64,000 nucleotides of DNA from Candidatus Pyrohabitans jungbluthii. Its GTDB lineage: Archaea > Hydrothermarchaeota > Hydrothermarchaeia > Hydrothermarchaeales > BMS3B. How positions within the stretch are numbered: position 1 is the first letter of the stretch; the number at the start of each line of letters is the position of its first letter. The notes under the pieces were generated by a model, which was not told the DNA's origin, searched no databases, and was given only the letters and a program-made list of their open reading frames with translations. Location: NCBI GenBank assembly GCA_002010065.2, contig MTMD02000005.1, positions 1-64,000 on the forward strand, in the 5' to 3' direction. Positions 8,144-16,094 of the stretch are shown here, piece by piece. The position numbers and the translations under genes were made by a program.

Positions 8144-8921
8144 TGGTAAAAGCGTCCCTCAAGCCGGGGGCGAATCCGAGAACAAAGAATGCGAAGTACC
8201 AGAAGTTTCTGTTCTCCTCCTCTATCAGCGAGTTTATCACCCAGATTATTATTCCAATGGCGATGAGCTTAAGCGGGTAGAGCACGTAGGCGGTGCCGAC
8301 GAGGTTTATGAGCCAGTCCTCAAACACGTGCTCCTCAAAGTACCCGTAGTACTCTACGCCGACGATGGTGGCGCTTGCATCAAGCATGTGCCCCGCGAAA
8401 ACCGCAAAAACCCAAGCATTGTCCTGGTTCACAAGCTTCAGAAATGCATAGCTTGCGGCTGTGCTCACCACAAAAAGGGCGAGTATCTGCGCCCCAGCCA
8501 AGAGGTAGGCGACGTTGGTCAATGCAACATAGGCAGGGTAGGCGAGCAGAAAAATGCCTAGCGCAAGCATAGTCTTCTCATAGGCTATGCCCCGGGAGCG
8601 CTGAAAGCGAAGCGCCAGCGCGAGGCTTGCCAAAGCGAGAAGGGCAGTGGTGAAGAAGATTCCGGGCGTAATAAGCCAGGCTGTACGCGGAAAAAGCTGC
8701 GCATCCACGAGGCTGCGCGAAAAGGAGGCGAAGGCGAGAAAAGGGAGAAGCGCCTTGAGAAACCGCCTGTCCACTTTCAGATTAAGCTTTATCACAATCC
8801 TCTCCAGCGCAAGCAAGCCGAAGCCGAGGAGAAGGCCGTACACCAGTGTATTGTAAACGTTGTACCCCTCGCCGGTGTAAATGGGTTCAACGAAGTACCG
8901 CTTGAAAAACTCTACGACCAT
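8127..8921 (-). CDS. DUF63 family integral membrane protein
   Basis: 264 residues with about seven hydrophobic segments. FVEPIYTGEGYNVYNTLVYG, FSRSLVDA and FAGHMLDASAT are the recurring motifs of the archaeal DUF63 family, whose function is unknown. The 3' end overlaps the thiolase gene by 17 bases, convergent. It starts 9 bases after the flavin reductase-like stretch ends on the same strand, so it may be the last gene of the Lrp-aminotransferase-flavoprotein run. Confidence 0.85.
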   Translation of the reverse strand: MVVEFFKRYFVEPIYTGEGYNVYNTLVYGLLLGFGLLALERIVIKLNLKVDRRFLKALLPFLAFASFSRSLVDAQLFPRTAWLITPGIFFTTALLALASLALALRFQRSRGIAYEKTMLALGIFLLAYPAYVALTNVAYLLAGAQILALFVVSTAASYAFLKLVNQDNAWVFAVFAGHMLDASATIVGVEYYGYFEEHVFEDWLINLVGTAYVLYPLKLIAIGIIIWVINSLIEEENRNFWYFAFFVLGFAPGLRDAFTIMLMG

Positions 8922-8929
8922 GGTTCCAC

Positions 8930-9478
8930 CTATGCCCGTTTAAATTTCTTAGCCAAGGGAATTCCAAAGTATGGGCCTGAGATGTGGAGCAGGGGCTTCG
9001 CTTTGGCCACGTTTATCACACGGTCGTAGTACTCATCCCTTACCTCTGCCAGGAGCACCTCGCCGGCGATTAGCACGTGATCGCCTAGCTCCTTCGCGTC
9101 GTAGAGTTTGCACTCCAGCCAGGCATACGCCTCTGCGATGCGCGGCGCCTTGACCTTCTTCGAAGGCATCTCTGTCAAGCCTGCTTCGCTGATTTCGCTC
9201 ACCTCATAGGGAAAGTCTTTCTCCAGGATGTGCATCTTCTCGCCCAGTTCTTCGCCTACGAAGTTTATCACAAACTCCTTCGTAGCCTGGATATTGCGCC
9301 AGGTGTCGTGGCCTGGGTTGCACGCTATGGCAAATATTGGGGGAGAGAAGCTTATGGGCGTATTGAAGCTGAAAGGTGCAGCGTTGCTTATACCTCTGGG
9401 CGAAGCAGTGCTCACAACCACACAGCATCTCGCATTCAGCTTATAGAAATTAACCGGGTCTATCTCCATTTCAATCAC
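8930..9478 (-). CDS. Flavin reductase-like FMN-binding protein
   Basis: 182 residues of the split-barrel flavin reductase family. RCCVVVSTASPRGISNAAPFSFNTPISFSPPIFAIA is the FMN-phosphate-binding region and DTWRNIQATKEFVINFVGEEL the conserved helix. Archaeal members bind FMN and reduce it or pass electrons to unidentified partners. Its start overlaps the aminotransferase stop by 4 bases (ATGA type), so the two are coupled. Confidence 0.88.
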   Translation of the reverse strand: MIEMEIDPVNFYKLNARCCVVVSTASPRGISNAAPFSFNTPISFSPPIFAIACNPGHDTWRNIQATKEFVINFVGEELGEKMHILEKDFPYEVSEISEAGLTEMPSKKVKAPRIAEAYAWLECKLYDAKELGDHVLIAGEVLLAEVRDEYYDRVINVAKAKPLLHISGPYFGIPLAKKFKRA

Positions 9479-10632
9479 CTCGAAAGGAACCTCTCAAGTC
9501 TCGACATTGCCTCATTAATATCTCTGAGCGACGCTGCGTAAGCCATGCGCACATGCCCTTCGCCGCCCTCGCCGAAGGCGTTGCCAGGCACCACAGCGAC
9601 CTTCTCCTCTCTGAGAAGCCTCTCAGCAAACTCCTCACTGCTCATCCCGGTGGAAGCTATTGATGGGAATACATAAAAGGCGCCCTTGGGCTCAAAGCAT
9701 TCTAAGCCTGCCTCGCGGAGGCGCTTCACTATGAGCCTTCGCCTGCGATTGTACTCCTGCCTCATCTCCTCGACGGCGCTGTTGCCCCTGCGCAGTGCCT
9801 CAAGCGCAGCCTTCTGGCTCATTATGGGCGCGCACAGCATCGCATACTGGTGAATCTTCATCATGGCTTCGATTACCTCCGCTTCGCCAAGCGCATAGCC
9901 GATGCGCCAGCCAGTCATGGCATAGCTCTTTGAGAACCCGTTCAAATAAATGCAGCGCTCCCGCATGCCGTTAAGCGCAGCGAAGGGCACGTGTTTGCCC
10001 TCGTAGGTAAGCTTGTCGTAAATCTCATCGCTTATTACCACGAGGTCATGCTCCACAACTACGTCTGCTATAGCCTCTAAGTCGCGCTTGCTCATTGTCG
10101 CTCCAGTAGGGTTGTTGGGGTAGTTCAGCACGAGCACCTTGCTCCTGGGCGTAACCTTCGCCTCAAGCTGCTCCGGCAGGAGCTTGAACTCGTCCTCGGC
10201 ACGAGTGGGCACACTCACAGGTATGCCGCCTGCGAAGATGGTGCAGGGTTTATAGGCGACGTAGCTGGGCTCGGGTATAAGCACCTCCTCGCCGGGATTC
10301 ACGAGAGCGCGTATCGCTAGGTCGAAAGCCTCGCTCACCCCAACAGTAACGAGAACCTCATTTTCAGGGCTGTAATCAATGCGATAGTCACGCCTCGTGG
10401 CTAAGGCTATCTCCTCGCGAAGCTCGGGCAAGCCGTAGTTGGAGGTGTACATGGTGTAGCCTCTCTCGAGGCTATAGATGCACGCCTCGCGTATGTGCCA
10501 CGGCGTAATAAAGTCCGGCTCGCCCACGCCGAGGGAGATGACACCCTCTACGTTTGCCACAAGGTCGAAGAACTTCCTTATCCCAGAGGGTGGCACCTGG
10601 GTTACTCGTCTTGCTATCTTATCGCGCATCAT
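9475..10632 (-). CDS. Class I/II aminotransferase (aspartate aminotransferase-like)
   Basis: 385 residues, PLP fold type I. The PLP lysine is in NGFSKSYAMTGWRIGY, the phosphate/ring contacts are in NYPNNPTGA and SDEIYDKLTY, and SLGVGEPDFITP starts the domain. Substrate cannot be fixed by eye; archaeal relatives use aspartate, alanine or aromatic amino acids. An Lrp regulator gene sits 2 bases upstream on the same strand, implying control by amino acid supply. Confidence 0.93.
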   Translation of the reverse strand: MMRDKIARRVTQVPPSGIRKFFDLVANVEGVISLGVGEPDFITPWHIREACIYSLERGYTMYTSNYGLPELREEIALATRRDYRIDYSPENEVLVTVGVSEAFDLAIRALVNPGEEVLIPEPSYVAYKPCTIFAGGIPVSVPTRAEDEFKLLPEQLEAKVTPRSKVLVLNYPNNPTGATMSKRDLEAIADVVVEHDLVVISDEIYDKLTYEGKHVPFAALNGMRERCIYLNGFSKSYAMTGWRIGYALGEAEVIEAMMKIHQYAMLCAPIMSQKAALEALRRGNSAVEEMRQEYNRRRRLIVKRLREAGLECFEPKGAFYVFPSIASTGMSSEEFAERLLREEKVAVVPGNAFGEGGEGHVRMAYAASLRDINEAMSRLERFLSR

Positions 10633-10634
10633 CG

Positions 10635-11123
10635 CTACGGACTCACAGCTAAGCGACGAAGCTCTTCACCATCGTAGAGCATATCCCCGTCTTCCTTGTA
10701 CTTCTTCAAGATGAAATGCGTGGTGGTGCTGGTAACCTGAGGCAGGGGTGCAAGTTTCTCTGCAACGAAGGTGGCGACTTCCTTCATCGTGTTGCCCTCC
10801 ACCAGCACAGAGAGGTCGTACATCCCCGAGACCAGGTAGAGGTTCTTTACCTCAGGAAAACGCATTATCCTCTCGGCTATCGCGTCATAACCATGCTCCC
10901 TCTCGGGGGTTATCTTCACATCTATGAGCGCCGCCACCTTTTCCCTGCCCAGCTTCTCCCAGTTTATCACCGTCTTATACTTACGTATTACGCCACTCTT
11001 TTCCAGCTCCGCTATAGCTTTGTCCACTTCTTCTTCGCTTAACCCAACCGCCTTGGCAATCTCAGCCGCAGTGAGCCTGGCATCACCCTCGAGAAGCTTG
11101 AGAATCTCCTCTTTTTTGTCCAT
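10635..11123 (-). CDS. Lrp/AsnC family transcriptional regulator
   Basis: 162 residues from the ATG at 11123, which has a GGTG Shine-Dalgarno; longer upstream readings are not homologous-looking. N-terminal winged helix (KLLEGDARLTAAEIAKAVGLSEEEVDKAIAELEKSGVIRKYKTVIN) followed by a RAM ligand-binding domain (VAALIDVKITPEREHGYDAIAERI..). It likely senses an amino acid and controls the aminotransferase gene immediately downstream, and probably itself. Confidence 0.93.
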   Translation of the reverse strand: MDKKEEILKLLEGDARLTAAEIAKAVGLSEEEVDKAIAELEKSGVIRKYKTVINWEKLGREKVAALIDVKITPEREHGYDAIAERIMRFPEVKNLYLVSGMYDLSVLVEGNTMKEVATFVAEKLAPLPQVTSTTTHFILKKYKEDGDMLYDGEELRRLAVSP

Positions 11124-11216
11124 GGTTATCACCTGTAGAGCCTTTTTATTCTTACAGGCGCAGGGTTTATAAATGTTATAGGTTAACCTGGCGGGTATCA
11201 TGTAGGTGATTGAAGG

Positions 11217-12797
11217 GTGGAAGCAACAGCAGAAGCTGCACGCAGGATAATTGCAAGGCTGCTTGAAGTAAAGCCTTCGAGAAGCGAGGTCCAGCGCATT
11301 AAGGCTCAGGTTGCGCGGGAGCTTAAGCTTAAAAGGTTGCCCTCAAACGCTGAAATTCTCGGGTTTGCAACTCAAGAAGAGCGTGAAGCGTTGCTTCCTA
11401 TTCTCAAGCGCAAACCGGTGCGCACCCTCTCGGGCATTGCTGTCGTGGCTGTGATGGCAAAGCCAGCGCCCTGCCCAGGAGAGTGCATCTACTGCCCCCG
11501 CGGCGAGGATGCGCCCCAGAGCTACACAGGCTATGAGCCCGCTGCCCTGCGCGCAAAGGCGAGCGACTACGACGCCTTCACTCAGGTTTATTCCCGCCTT
11601 GAGCAACTCGCTGCGATAGGACACGCTGTGGACAAGGTGGAGCTCATCGTGATGGGAGGCACCTTCCCGGCGCTGCCCATCGAGTATCAGGAGGAGTTTG
11701 TTAAGGATTGTATAGACGCGATGAACAGCTTTCCCGGCGCTCGCGTGCGCAGCGCCAGCTTTGAGGAGGCGGCAAGGCGAAACGAGAGCGCGAGGGTAAG
11801 AAATGTGGGGATAACCTTCGAGACCCGTCCTGACTTCTGCAAGGAGGAGCACGTGAATGCGATGCTCAGTCTGGGTGTAACCCGGGTTGAACTCGGCGTG
11901 CAGACGCTCAGCGACGAGGTGTACCGCAGGGTTAGGCGAGGGCACACCATCGAAGACGTTATTGAAGCCACGCGGGTGCTTAAGGACGCTGGGATTAAAG
12001 TGGGATACCACATGATGCCGGGGCTGTTCTCAGGCTTTGAGGAAGACCTGGCGATGTTTAAAGAGCTCTTTGAAAACCCCGACTTTCGCCCGGATACGCT
12101 GAAGATATACCCCACGCTTGTAGTGGCAGGCACAGAGCTTTATGAGATGTGGAAGCGTGGCGAGTTCCGCCCTTATAGCGATGAGGAGGCTGCGCAGCTT
12201 ATCGCCGAAGTGAAGCGCCTGCTGCCGCGCTGGGTGCGCACCATGCGGATTCAGCGAGACATACCGGCGCAGTTTATTATCGCTGGCGTTAAGCATGGCA
12301 ATCTCGCTGAGATGGTGCAGCAGAAGCTAAAGGAGATGAACGTCCGCTGCCAGTGCATCCGCTGCCGAGACGCTGGGCATCTCGCATATAAGGAGGGCAT
12401 AGAGATAAGGGAGGAGAACCTAACCTTTGAGATGGAAAGCTACGACGCTTCGGAGGGCGAGGAGCACTTCCTGAGTGTTGTGGACAGAGCTAACGACGCG
12501 CTCGTAGCTTACCTCAGGCTGCGCTTTCCCTCTGAGCACGCGCACCGCAGCGAGGTTAAAGGCTCAGCGATAGTGCGGGAACTTCGCGTCCTTGGTGAGG
12601 CTCTGCCTCTGGGCAGGCGCGCTACTAGCGCCGAGCAACACCGCGGCTACGGCAGTTATCTCCTCAAGAAAGCGGAGGAAATCGCAAGCGAAGCTGGCTT
12701 TAGGCGCGTGCTCGTGACAAGCGCTATAGGTACGAGACCCTACTACCGTCGTAGGGGTTACTCTCGCCTGGGACCCTACATGGCGAAGGAGTTGTAA
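11217..12797 (+). CDS. elp3: Elp3 tRNA uridine acetyltransferase/radical SAM protein
   Basis: 526 residues, GTG start. Radical SAM core with CPGECIYCPRG providing the three cluster cysteines, and a GNAT acetyltransferase domain at the C-terminus (RGYGSYLLKKAEEIA, RPYYRRRGYSRLGPY). Archaeal Elp3 works alone to make cm5U at the tRNA wobble position from acetyl-CoA and SAM. The zinc/cysteine motif CQCIRCRDAGH in the middle is also family-typical. It faces away from the Lrp gene with about 90 bases between. Confidence 0.96.
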   Translation: MEATAEAARRIIARLLEVKPSRSEVQRIKAQVARELKLKRLPSNAEILGFATQEEREALLPILKRKPVRTLSGIAVVAVMAKPAPCPGECIYCPRGEDAPQSYTGYEPAALRAKASDYDAFTQVYSRLEQLAAIGHAVDKVELIVMGGTFPALPIEYQEEFVKDCIDAMNSFPGARVRSASFEEAARRNESARVRNVGITFETRPDFCKEEHVNAMLSLGVTRVELGVQTLSDEVYRRVRRGHTIEDVIEATRVLKDAGIKVGYHMMPGLFSGFEEDLAMFKELFENPDFRPDTLKIYPTLVVAGTELYEMWKRGEFRPYSDEEAAQLIAEVKRLLPRWVRTMRIQRDIPAQFIIAGVKHGNLAEMVQQKLKEMNVRCQCIRCRDAGHLAYKEGIEIREENLTFEMESYDASEGEEHFLSVVDRANDALVAYLRLRFPSEHAHRSEVKGSAIVRELRVLGEALPLGRRATSAEQHRGYGSYLLKKAEEIASEAGFRRVLVTSAIGTRPYYRRRGYSRLGPYMAKEL

Positions 12798-12842
12798 TCA
12801 TTATTTTTAAACTCGCTACTCTCCTGCCTTAATCATTAGCAT

Positions 12843-12926
12843 GCAGGGGTGGCCGAGCGGCTAAGGCGGCAGACTCAAGATCTGCTGGGCGTAGGCCCGT
12901 CGGGGGTTCGAATCCCTTCCCCTGCA
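12843..12926 (+). tRNA. tRNA-Leu (anticodon CAA)
   Basis: An 84-base class II tRNA with acceptor GCAGGGG paired to CCCCTGC, anticodon loop CTCAAGA with anticodon CAA, a long variable arm (TGGGCGTAGGCCCG) and T-loop TTCGAAT. CCA is not encoded and no intron is visible. A TATA-like TTATTTTTAAA lies about 25-30 bases upstream (near 12810-12820). Confidence 0.95.
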
Positions 12927-12943
12927 TTCATAACAATTAAAGA

Positions 12944-13654
12944 ATGTGCACCATCATGGGGGAATTAATCGAAGACCCGAACTTAAGAGACAAGTACTAC
13001 GTTTTCAGAAACAGACGCCATGCTGGCGAACTCCTTGCTGAGAAGCTCAAAAACCTCGTGACCAGGCATAGCTTTGTGCTTGCCATCCCTTCGGGAGGCG
13101 TGCCAGTTGGCTATGAGATAGCGAAAAGGCTCAACTTGCCCCTAGATACAATAATTGTCCGGAAAATCCCAATTCCGGGGGAAACAGAGGCTGGTTTTGG
13201 AGCGCTCACCTTTGACGGCGAGGCATTTCTTAACCTTTCACTAATAAATAGGCTGGGTATAACTGAAGAGGAGATTGAAACTCAGAAGGAGATTGTCAGG
13301 AGGCAAATAGAGAGGAGGCAGAAGATATTCAGAGGGGGCAGGGCATTTCCTGAAATCTCAGGGAAAGAAGTAATCCTCGTGGACGATGGCTTAGCCAGCG
13401 GCTACACCATGCTTGCGGCGCTATCGTCGGTTAAAAAGAGAGGCCCGAGGAGGGTGATCGTGGCGGTGCCCACAGCCCCAGAAGCTACAGTAGAGTTAAT
13501 TCTACCCCAGGTTGACATTCTAATGTGCCTGAACATAAGGAGCGGCGCTGTCTTTGCGGTTGCCGACGCCTACATAGAGTGGCACGACCTCAGTGAGGAA
13601 GAGGTGCTGGAATACCTTAGCCTGCCTGGCTTCAAAAAAAGAGGAGGCGGGTAG
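12944..13654 (+). CDS. Phosphoribosyltransferase family protein
   Basis: 236 residues; an ATG four codons in (12956, MGELIED) is an alternative start. The PRPP-binding loop is EVILVDDGLASGYTM, and AIPSGGVPVGYEIAKRLNLPLDTIIVRKI is the flexible hood region. Related proteins (ComF-like or archaeal phosphoribosyltransferase/erythromycin-esterase fusions) are predicted nucleobase phosphoribosyltransferases; the substrate is unknown. No strong Shine-Dalgarno is visible. It begins 17 bases after tRNA-Leu. Confidence 0.82.
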   Translation: MCTIMGELIEDPNLRDKYYVFRNRRHAGELLAEKLKNLVTRHSFVLAIPSGGVPVGYEIAKRLNLPLDTIIVRKIPIPGETEAGFGALTFDGEAFLNLSLINRLGITEEEIETQKEIVRRQIERRQKIFRGGRAFPEISGKEVILVDDGLASGYTMLAALSSVKKRGPRRVIVAVPTAPEATVELILPQVDILMCLNIRSGAVFAVADAYIEWHDLSEEEVLEYLSLPGFKKRGGG

Positions 13655-13704
13655 ACGGGGCTATGGCAGATTAACCTTCTTCACCATAGGATAAATTCTT
13701 TTAT

Positions 13705-13718
13705 GCGAACATGTTCGC
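13705..13718. terminator. Perfect 14-base palindrome between convergent genes
   Basis: GCGAACATGTTCGC is a perfect inverted repeat with TTCTTTTAT on its left. It sits one base past the stop of the leftward zinc-ribbon gene and 50 bases past the stop of the rightward phosphoribosyltransferase gene. A hairpin end signal is the simplest reading; a protein-binding palindrome is possible. Confidence 0.45.
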
Positions 13719-13853
13719 CTAGCTTTCCCCGACATCAGAAAAGAACTTCTCTTCGCAATCCTTGGAGCAGAAATCTCTGTGTGAAGGAATGGCAGCACCA
13801 CAGTTAAGGCACTTGAACTGATAGAAAACACTAAAGGAATTCCCTCTCCTCAT
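13719..13853 (-). CDS. Small zinc-ribbon protein (DUF2116-like)
   Basis: A 44-residue gene. It has Cys15-x2-Cys18 in FKCLNCGAAIP and Cys29-x3-Cys33 in DFCSKDCEEKF. The CxxCG-x-x-IP ... FCSxxC pattern matches a conserved archaeal mini zinc-ribbon family of unknown function. A GGTG Shine-Dalgarno stands 4 bases before the ATG. The whole protein is essentially one metal-binding knuckle, so a nucleic-acid-binding or assembly role is likely. Confidence 0.8.
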   Translation of the reverse strand: MRRGNSFSVFYQFKCLNCGAAIPSHRDFCSKDCEEKFFSDVGES

Positions 13854-13940
13854 GCTCACCACTCTTCATTTATATTGCGGTTCATCCATATTAACTTTAT
13901 CCCATGGCACGTGGCGCCGTCCCGGAAGGTTACGTTACTC

Positions 13941-14345
13941 CTACTTTATCAGCTTTTCTGCCTCTTTGGCAAGCTTTTCCAACACTTTTATCGAGATGCC
14001 AGACTTTTCAGACACTTCTTTGAGATCCGCTTTAAGCAGGTCGTTGGCGGTGCGTATCCCGGCTTTTGCAAGTTGTTCAGCCTTCTTTGGCCCCACCCCC
14101 TTTATCTCCTCCAGCTTAACGACCTTCTCTGCCTTCTTCTCTTTCTTCTTCGGCGCGGGCTTCTGCGCAGCGATTCTCTTCAGCTCTTCCACATTCTCCT
14201 TATGAAGGCTCTTCCTACGCCGGTCAACAGCTATCCCAAGCTTCTTTGCCTGGGTGAGGGTAATCCCGGCTTCCTGGAGCTCTTTCAGACTGAAGCCTCT
14301 CCCCTTTCTCTTTCCATCAGCTTTTTTAACGACAGGACGATACAT
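13941..14345 (-). CDS. Ribosomal protein eL13-like N-terminus fused to a helix-hairpin-helix domain
   Basis: 134 residues from the third of three tandem ATGs, which gives 8 bases to the AAGGAGG Shine-Dalgarno (14353-14360). Residues about 1-60 (RPVVKKADGKRKGRGFSLKE..QAKKLGIAVDRRRKS) resemble the N-terminal part of eL13. A Lys/Pro-rich linker follows, then a HhH module with GVGPKKAEQLAKAGIRTANDLL. HhH modules bind nucleic acid. eL13 is patchy among archaea, and the fusion to HhH is the notable point. A ribosome-associated role is inferred. Confidence 0.75.
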   Translation of the reverse strand: MYRPVVKKADGKRKGRGFSLKELQEAGITLTQAKKLGIAVDRRRKSLHKENVEELKRIAAQKPAPKKKEKKAEKVVKLEEIKGVGPKKAEQLAKAGIRTANDLLKADLKEVSEKSGISIKVLEKLAKEAEKLIK

Positions 14346-14406
14346 CATCATAACCTCCTTGAGAAATTATAATGTGTTATGCCTCTTGCCCCGTGGGCAA
14401 GAATAA

Positions 14407-14793
14407 TTAGAGCCGCTCTTCTGCCCACCAGGGCGTGGCGGGGTTTTCGTCTATGTACATGGCCACCCACTCTTTGTTATTGCTCAGGTCACGGATGTGG
14501 TAGAGTCTTATGAAGCACGCGCTCATCTCAGCATAATCGTAGAACTCAAACAGCCTGCCCTTTAATATGTGAAACTGCACTGCGCCGGAGTCGGAGATGG
14601 TGCCAGAGGAAATGCTGCATGAGATAAGTTCACACCTGTCGCGCGCCTCCAGGTGGGATAGAATAACCCTCTCAACCTCATCGTATTTCTCCTTCCCAAA
14701 AAAGGCGCTCGCAGCGTAATAGTGGGCGTATTCTCTGAGGGTCTTTCTCTCAGCAAGCCCTTCCAGTGCCGATAGCAATTCCTGGCTCAGCAT
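14407..14793 (-). CDS. Conserved-looking hypothetical protein
   Basis: 128 residues from the ATG at 14793 (MLSQELLSALEGLAERK), soluble and mixed alpha/beta. No motif I recognise. DRCELISCSISSGTISDSGAVQFHILKGRLFEFYDYAEMSACFIRLYHI suggests beta strands. It is divergent from the DUF302 gene, with 83 bases between that include a perfect palindrome (14843-14855). Confidence 0.65.
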   Translation of the reverse strand: MLSQELLSALEGLAERKTLREYAHYYAASAFFGKEKYDEVERVILSHLEARDRCELISCSISSGTISDSGAVQFHILKGRLFEFYDYAEMSACFIRLYHIRDLSNNKEWVAMYIDENPATPWWAEERL

Positions 14794-14842
14794 GCAATAT
14801 TCATTTACGGCGGGAGGTTTTAATGTATTTGTGTGTTCATAT

Positions 14843-14855
14843 ATGTGTAACACAT
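14843..14855. promoter_or_regulatory. 13-base palindrome in a divergent promoter
   Basis: ATGTGT-A-ACACAT is a perfect inverted repeat lying 21 bases before the DUF302 start codon and 50 bases before the divergent hypothetical gene's start. It also forms part of a longer TGTGTT...AACACA pairing. The position suits an operator overlapping the transcription start of the DUF302 gene; the regulator is unknown. Confidence 0.5.
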
Positions 14856-14876
14856 AAAAACATAGGAGTGAGAAAA

Positions 14877-15263
14877 ATGGAAAAGTTTCACTACACAAAG
14901 GTTGCGAAGGGCGACTTCGACGCTGTGGTAGATCGGGTGCAATCGCTTGCGAAGGAGGAGGGTTTCGGAGTGCTCGCTGTTCATGACGTGAAAGAGTCGC
15001 TCGCCAAAAAGGGAATTGACTTCATCCCATTCAAGATAGTGGAGATATGCAATCCCGTGCTCGCTGCCGAGGCGCTGAAGAGGGACATAAACCTCGGGTT
15101 GCTGATGCCATGCAAGGTGAATGTTTACGAGAAGGACGGCAAAGTGATAGTAAGCGGAATAGTTGCTAATGTCATGGCAAACTTCACCAGTGCCGACTTA
15201 GGAGAGCTTCCCGAAAAGGTAACTCAGGCGATAAAAAGGATAGTAGACAGAGCCTCAGCCTAG
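14877..15263 (+). CDS. DUF302 family protein
   Basis: 128 residues. KVAKGDFDAVVDRVQSLAKEEGFGVLAVHDVKESLAKKGIDF followed by EICNPVLAAEALKRDINLGLLMPCKVNVYEKDGKV is the DUF302 pattern, a small alpha/beta fold often found with redox or heavy-metal genes; its biochemical role is unknown. The ATG at 14877 has an AGGAG-type Shine-Dalgarno. The stop overlaps the convergent trpA 3' end by 9 bases. Confidence 0.88.
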   Translation: MEKFHYTKVAKGDFDAVVDRVQSLAKEEGFGVLAVHDVKESLAKKGIDFIPFKIVEICNPVLAAEALKRDINLGLLMPCKVNVYEKDGKVIVSGIVANVMANFTSADLGELPEKVTQAIKRIVDRASA

Positions 15264-16055
15264 CTTTGTACCAGACTTTAGTCGAGCTGCAAAGCTTCGC
15301 AACTCGTCGCACGCGTCGGCGCCCTTCTCCTCTATTATCTTAACAAAGGCACTCCCTACGACTGCGCCCGAGGCACCTGCCTCAATAACCGCGCGCACAT
15401 GCTCTGGCTTTGAGATTCCGAAGCCGACCGCAAGAGGCAGGTTTTTTACATACTGAAGTGCCCACTTTGTTTTTTCTATCGTTACTTCGCTCAGCTTCTC
15501 CCTCGCGCCGGTGGTGCCCAGCAGGGAAACAAGGTAAATAAAGCCAGAGGCTTTTTTAAGTATCTTATTTATCCTCTCCTCTGTGGTGGTGGGCGCTATT
15601 AAAAATATGGTGTCCACGCCGTACTTCCTGCATATTTTTACAAGGTGCGAGGCCTCTTCCACAGGAAGGTCGCTCACAAGCAAACCATCGACGCCCACCT
15701 CGCTGCACTTCGCAACAAAGCGCTCCTCCCCATATTGAAGCACTATGTTGTAGTAAGTCATGAACACAAGGGGGATTTCCACGCCATCTCTGCGAAGGCG
15801 AGCGGCTATTTCAAAGCAGTCGTCGGTGTTTGTCCCTGCACGAAGGGCTCTGTCGATTGCGCCCTGAATCGTCGGACCGTCGGCGATGGGGTCTGAGAAA
15901 GGTATCCCGAGCTCTAAGATGTCCACGCTCTCCGCAAGGCAGGTCGCAAGCCTGGCGGATGCCTGAGGAGTGGGGTCGCCTAAGGTCAGGTAGCCTATGA
16001 GCGCGCCTTCGTTGCGCTGCTTTAGCTCAGCGAACTTCTCTGCAATTCTGCTCAT
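15255..16055 (-). CDS. trpA: Tryptophan synthase alpha chain
   Basis: 266 residues. Catalytic Glu in LELGIPFSDPIADGPTIQ and Asp in VSDLPVEEA; the phosphate loop is GFGISKPEHV and AVVGSAFVKII. It splits indole-3-glycerol phosphate and passes indole to TrpB. I use the ATG at 16055 (MSRIAEKF), with a TATA-like TTTTTAA about 22-28 bases upstream, so the mRNA may be leaderless. A GTG six codons earlier is the alternative. trpB is at 5630-6820, not adjacent. Confidence 0.95.
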   Translation of the reverse strand: MSRIAEKFAELKQRNEGALIGYLTLGDPTPQASARLATCLAESVDILELGIPFSDPIADGPTIQGAIDRALRAGTNTDDCFEIAARLRRDGVEIPLVFMTYYNIVLQYGEERFVAKCSEVGVDGLLVSDLPVEEASHLVKICRKYGVDTIFLIAPTTTEERINKILKKASGFIYLVSLLGTTGAREKLSEVTIEKTKWALQYVKNLPLAVGFGISKPEHVRAVIEAGASGAVVGSAFVKIIEEKGADACDELRSFAARLKSGTKLG

Positions 16056-16094
16056 GAGGATAAAGTGCAGCACCCTCTTAAAAAGCTTTATCCC

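Noticed and set aside
8064-8561. Long ORFs opposite or out of frame with real genes (for example here and 32115-32912)
   Set aside because: They lie wholly over well-supported genes, have no motifs and show shadow-type composition.
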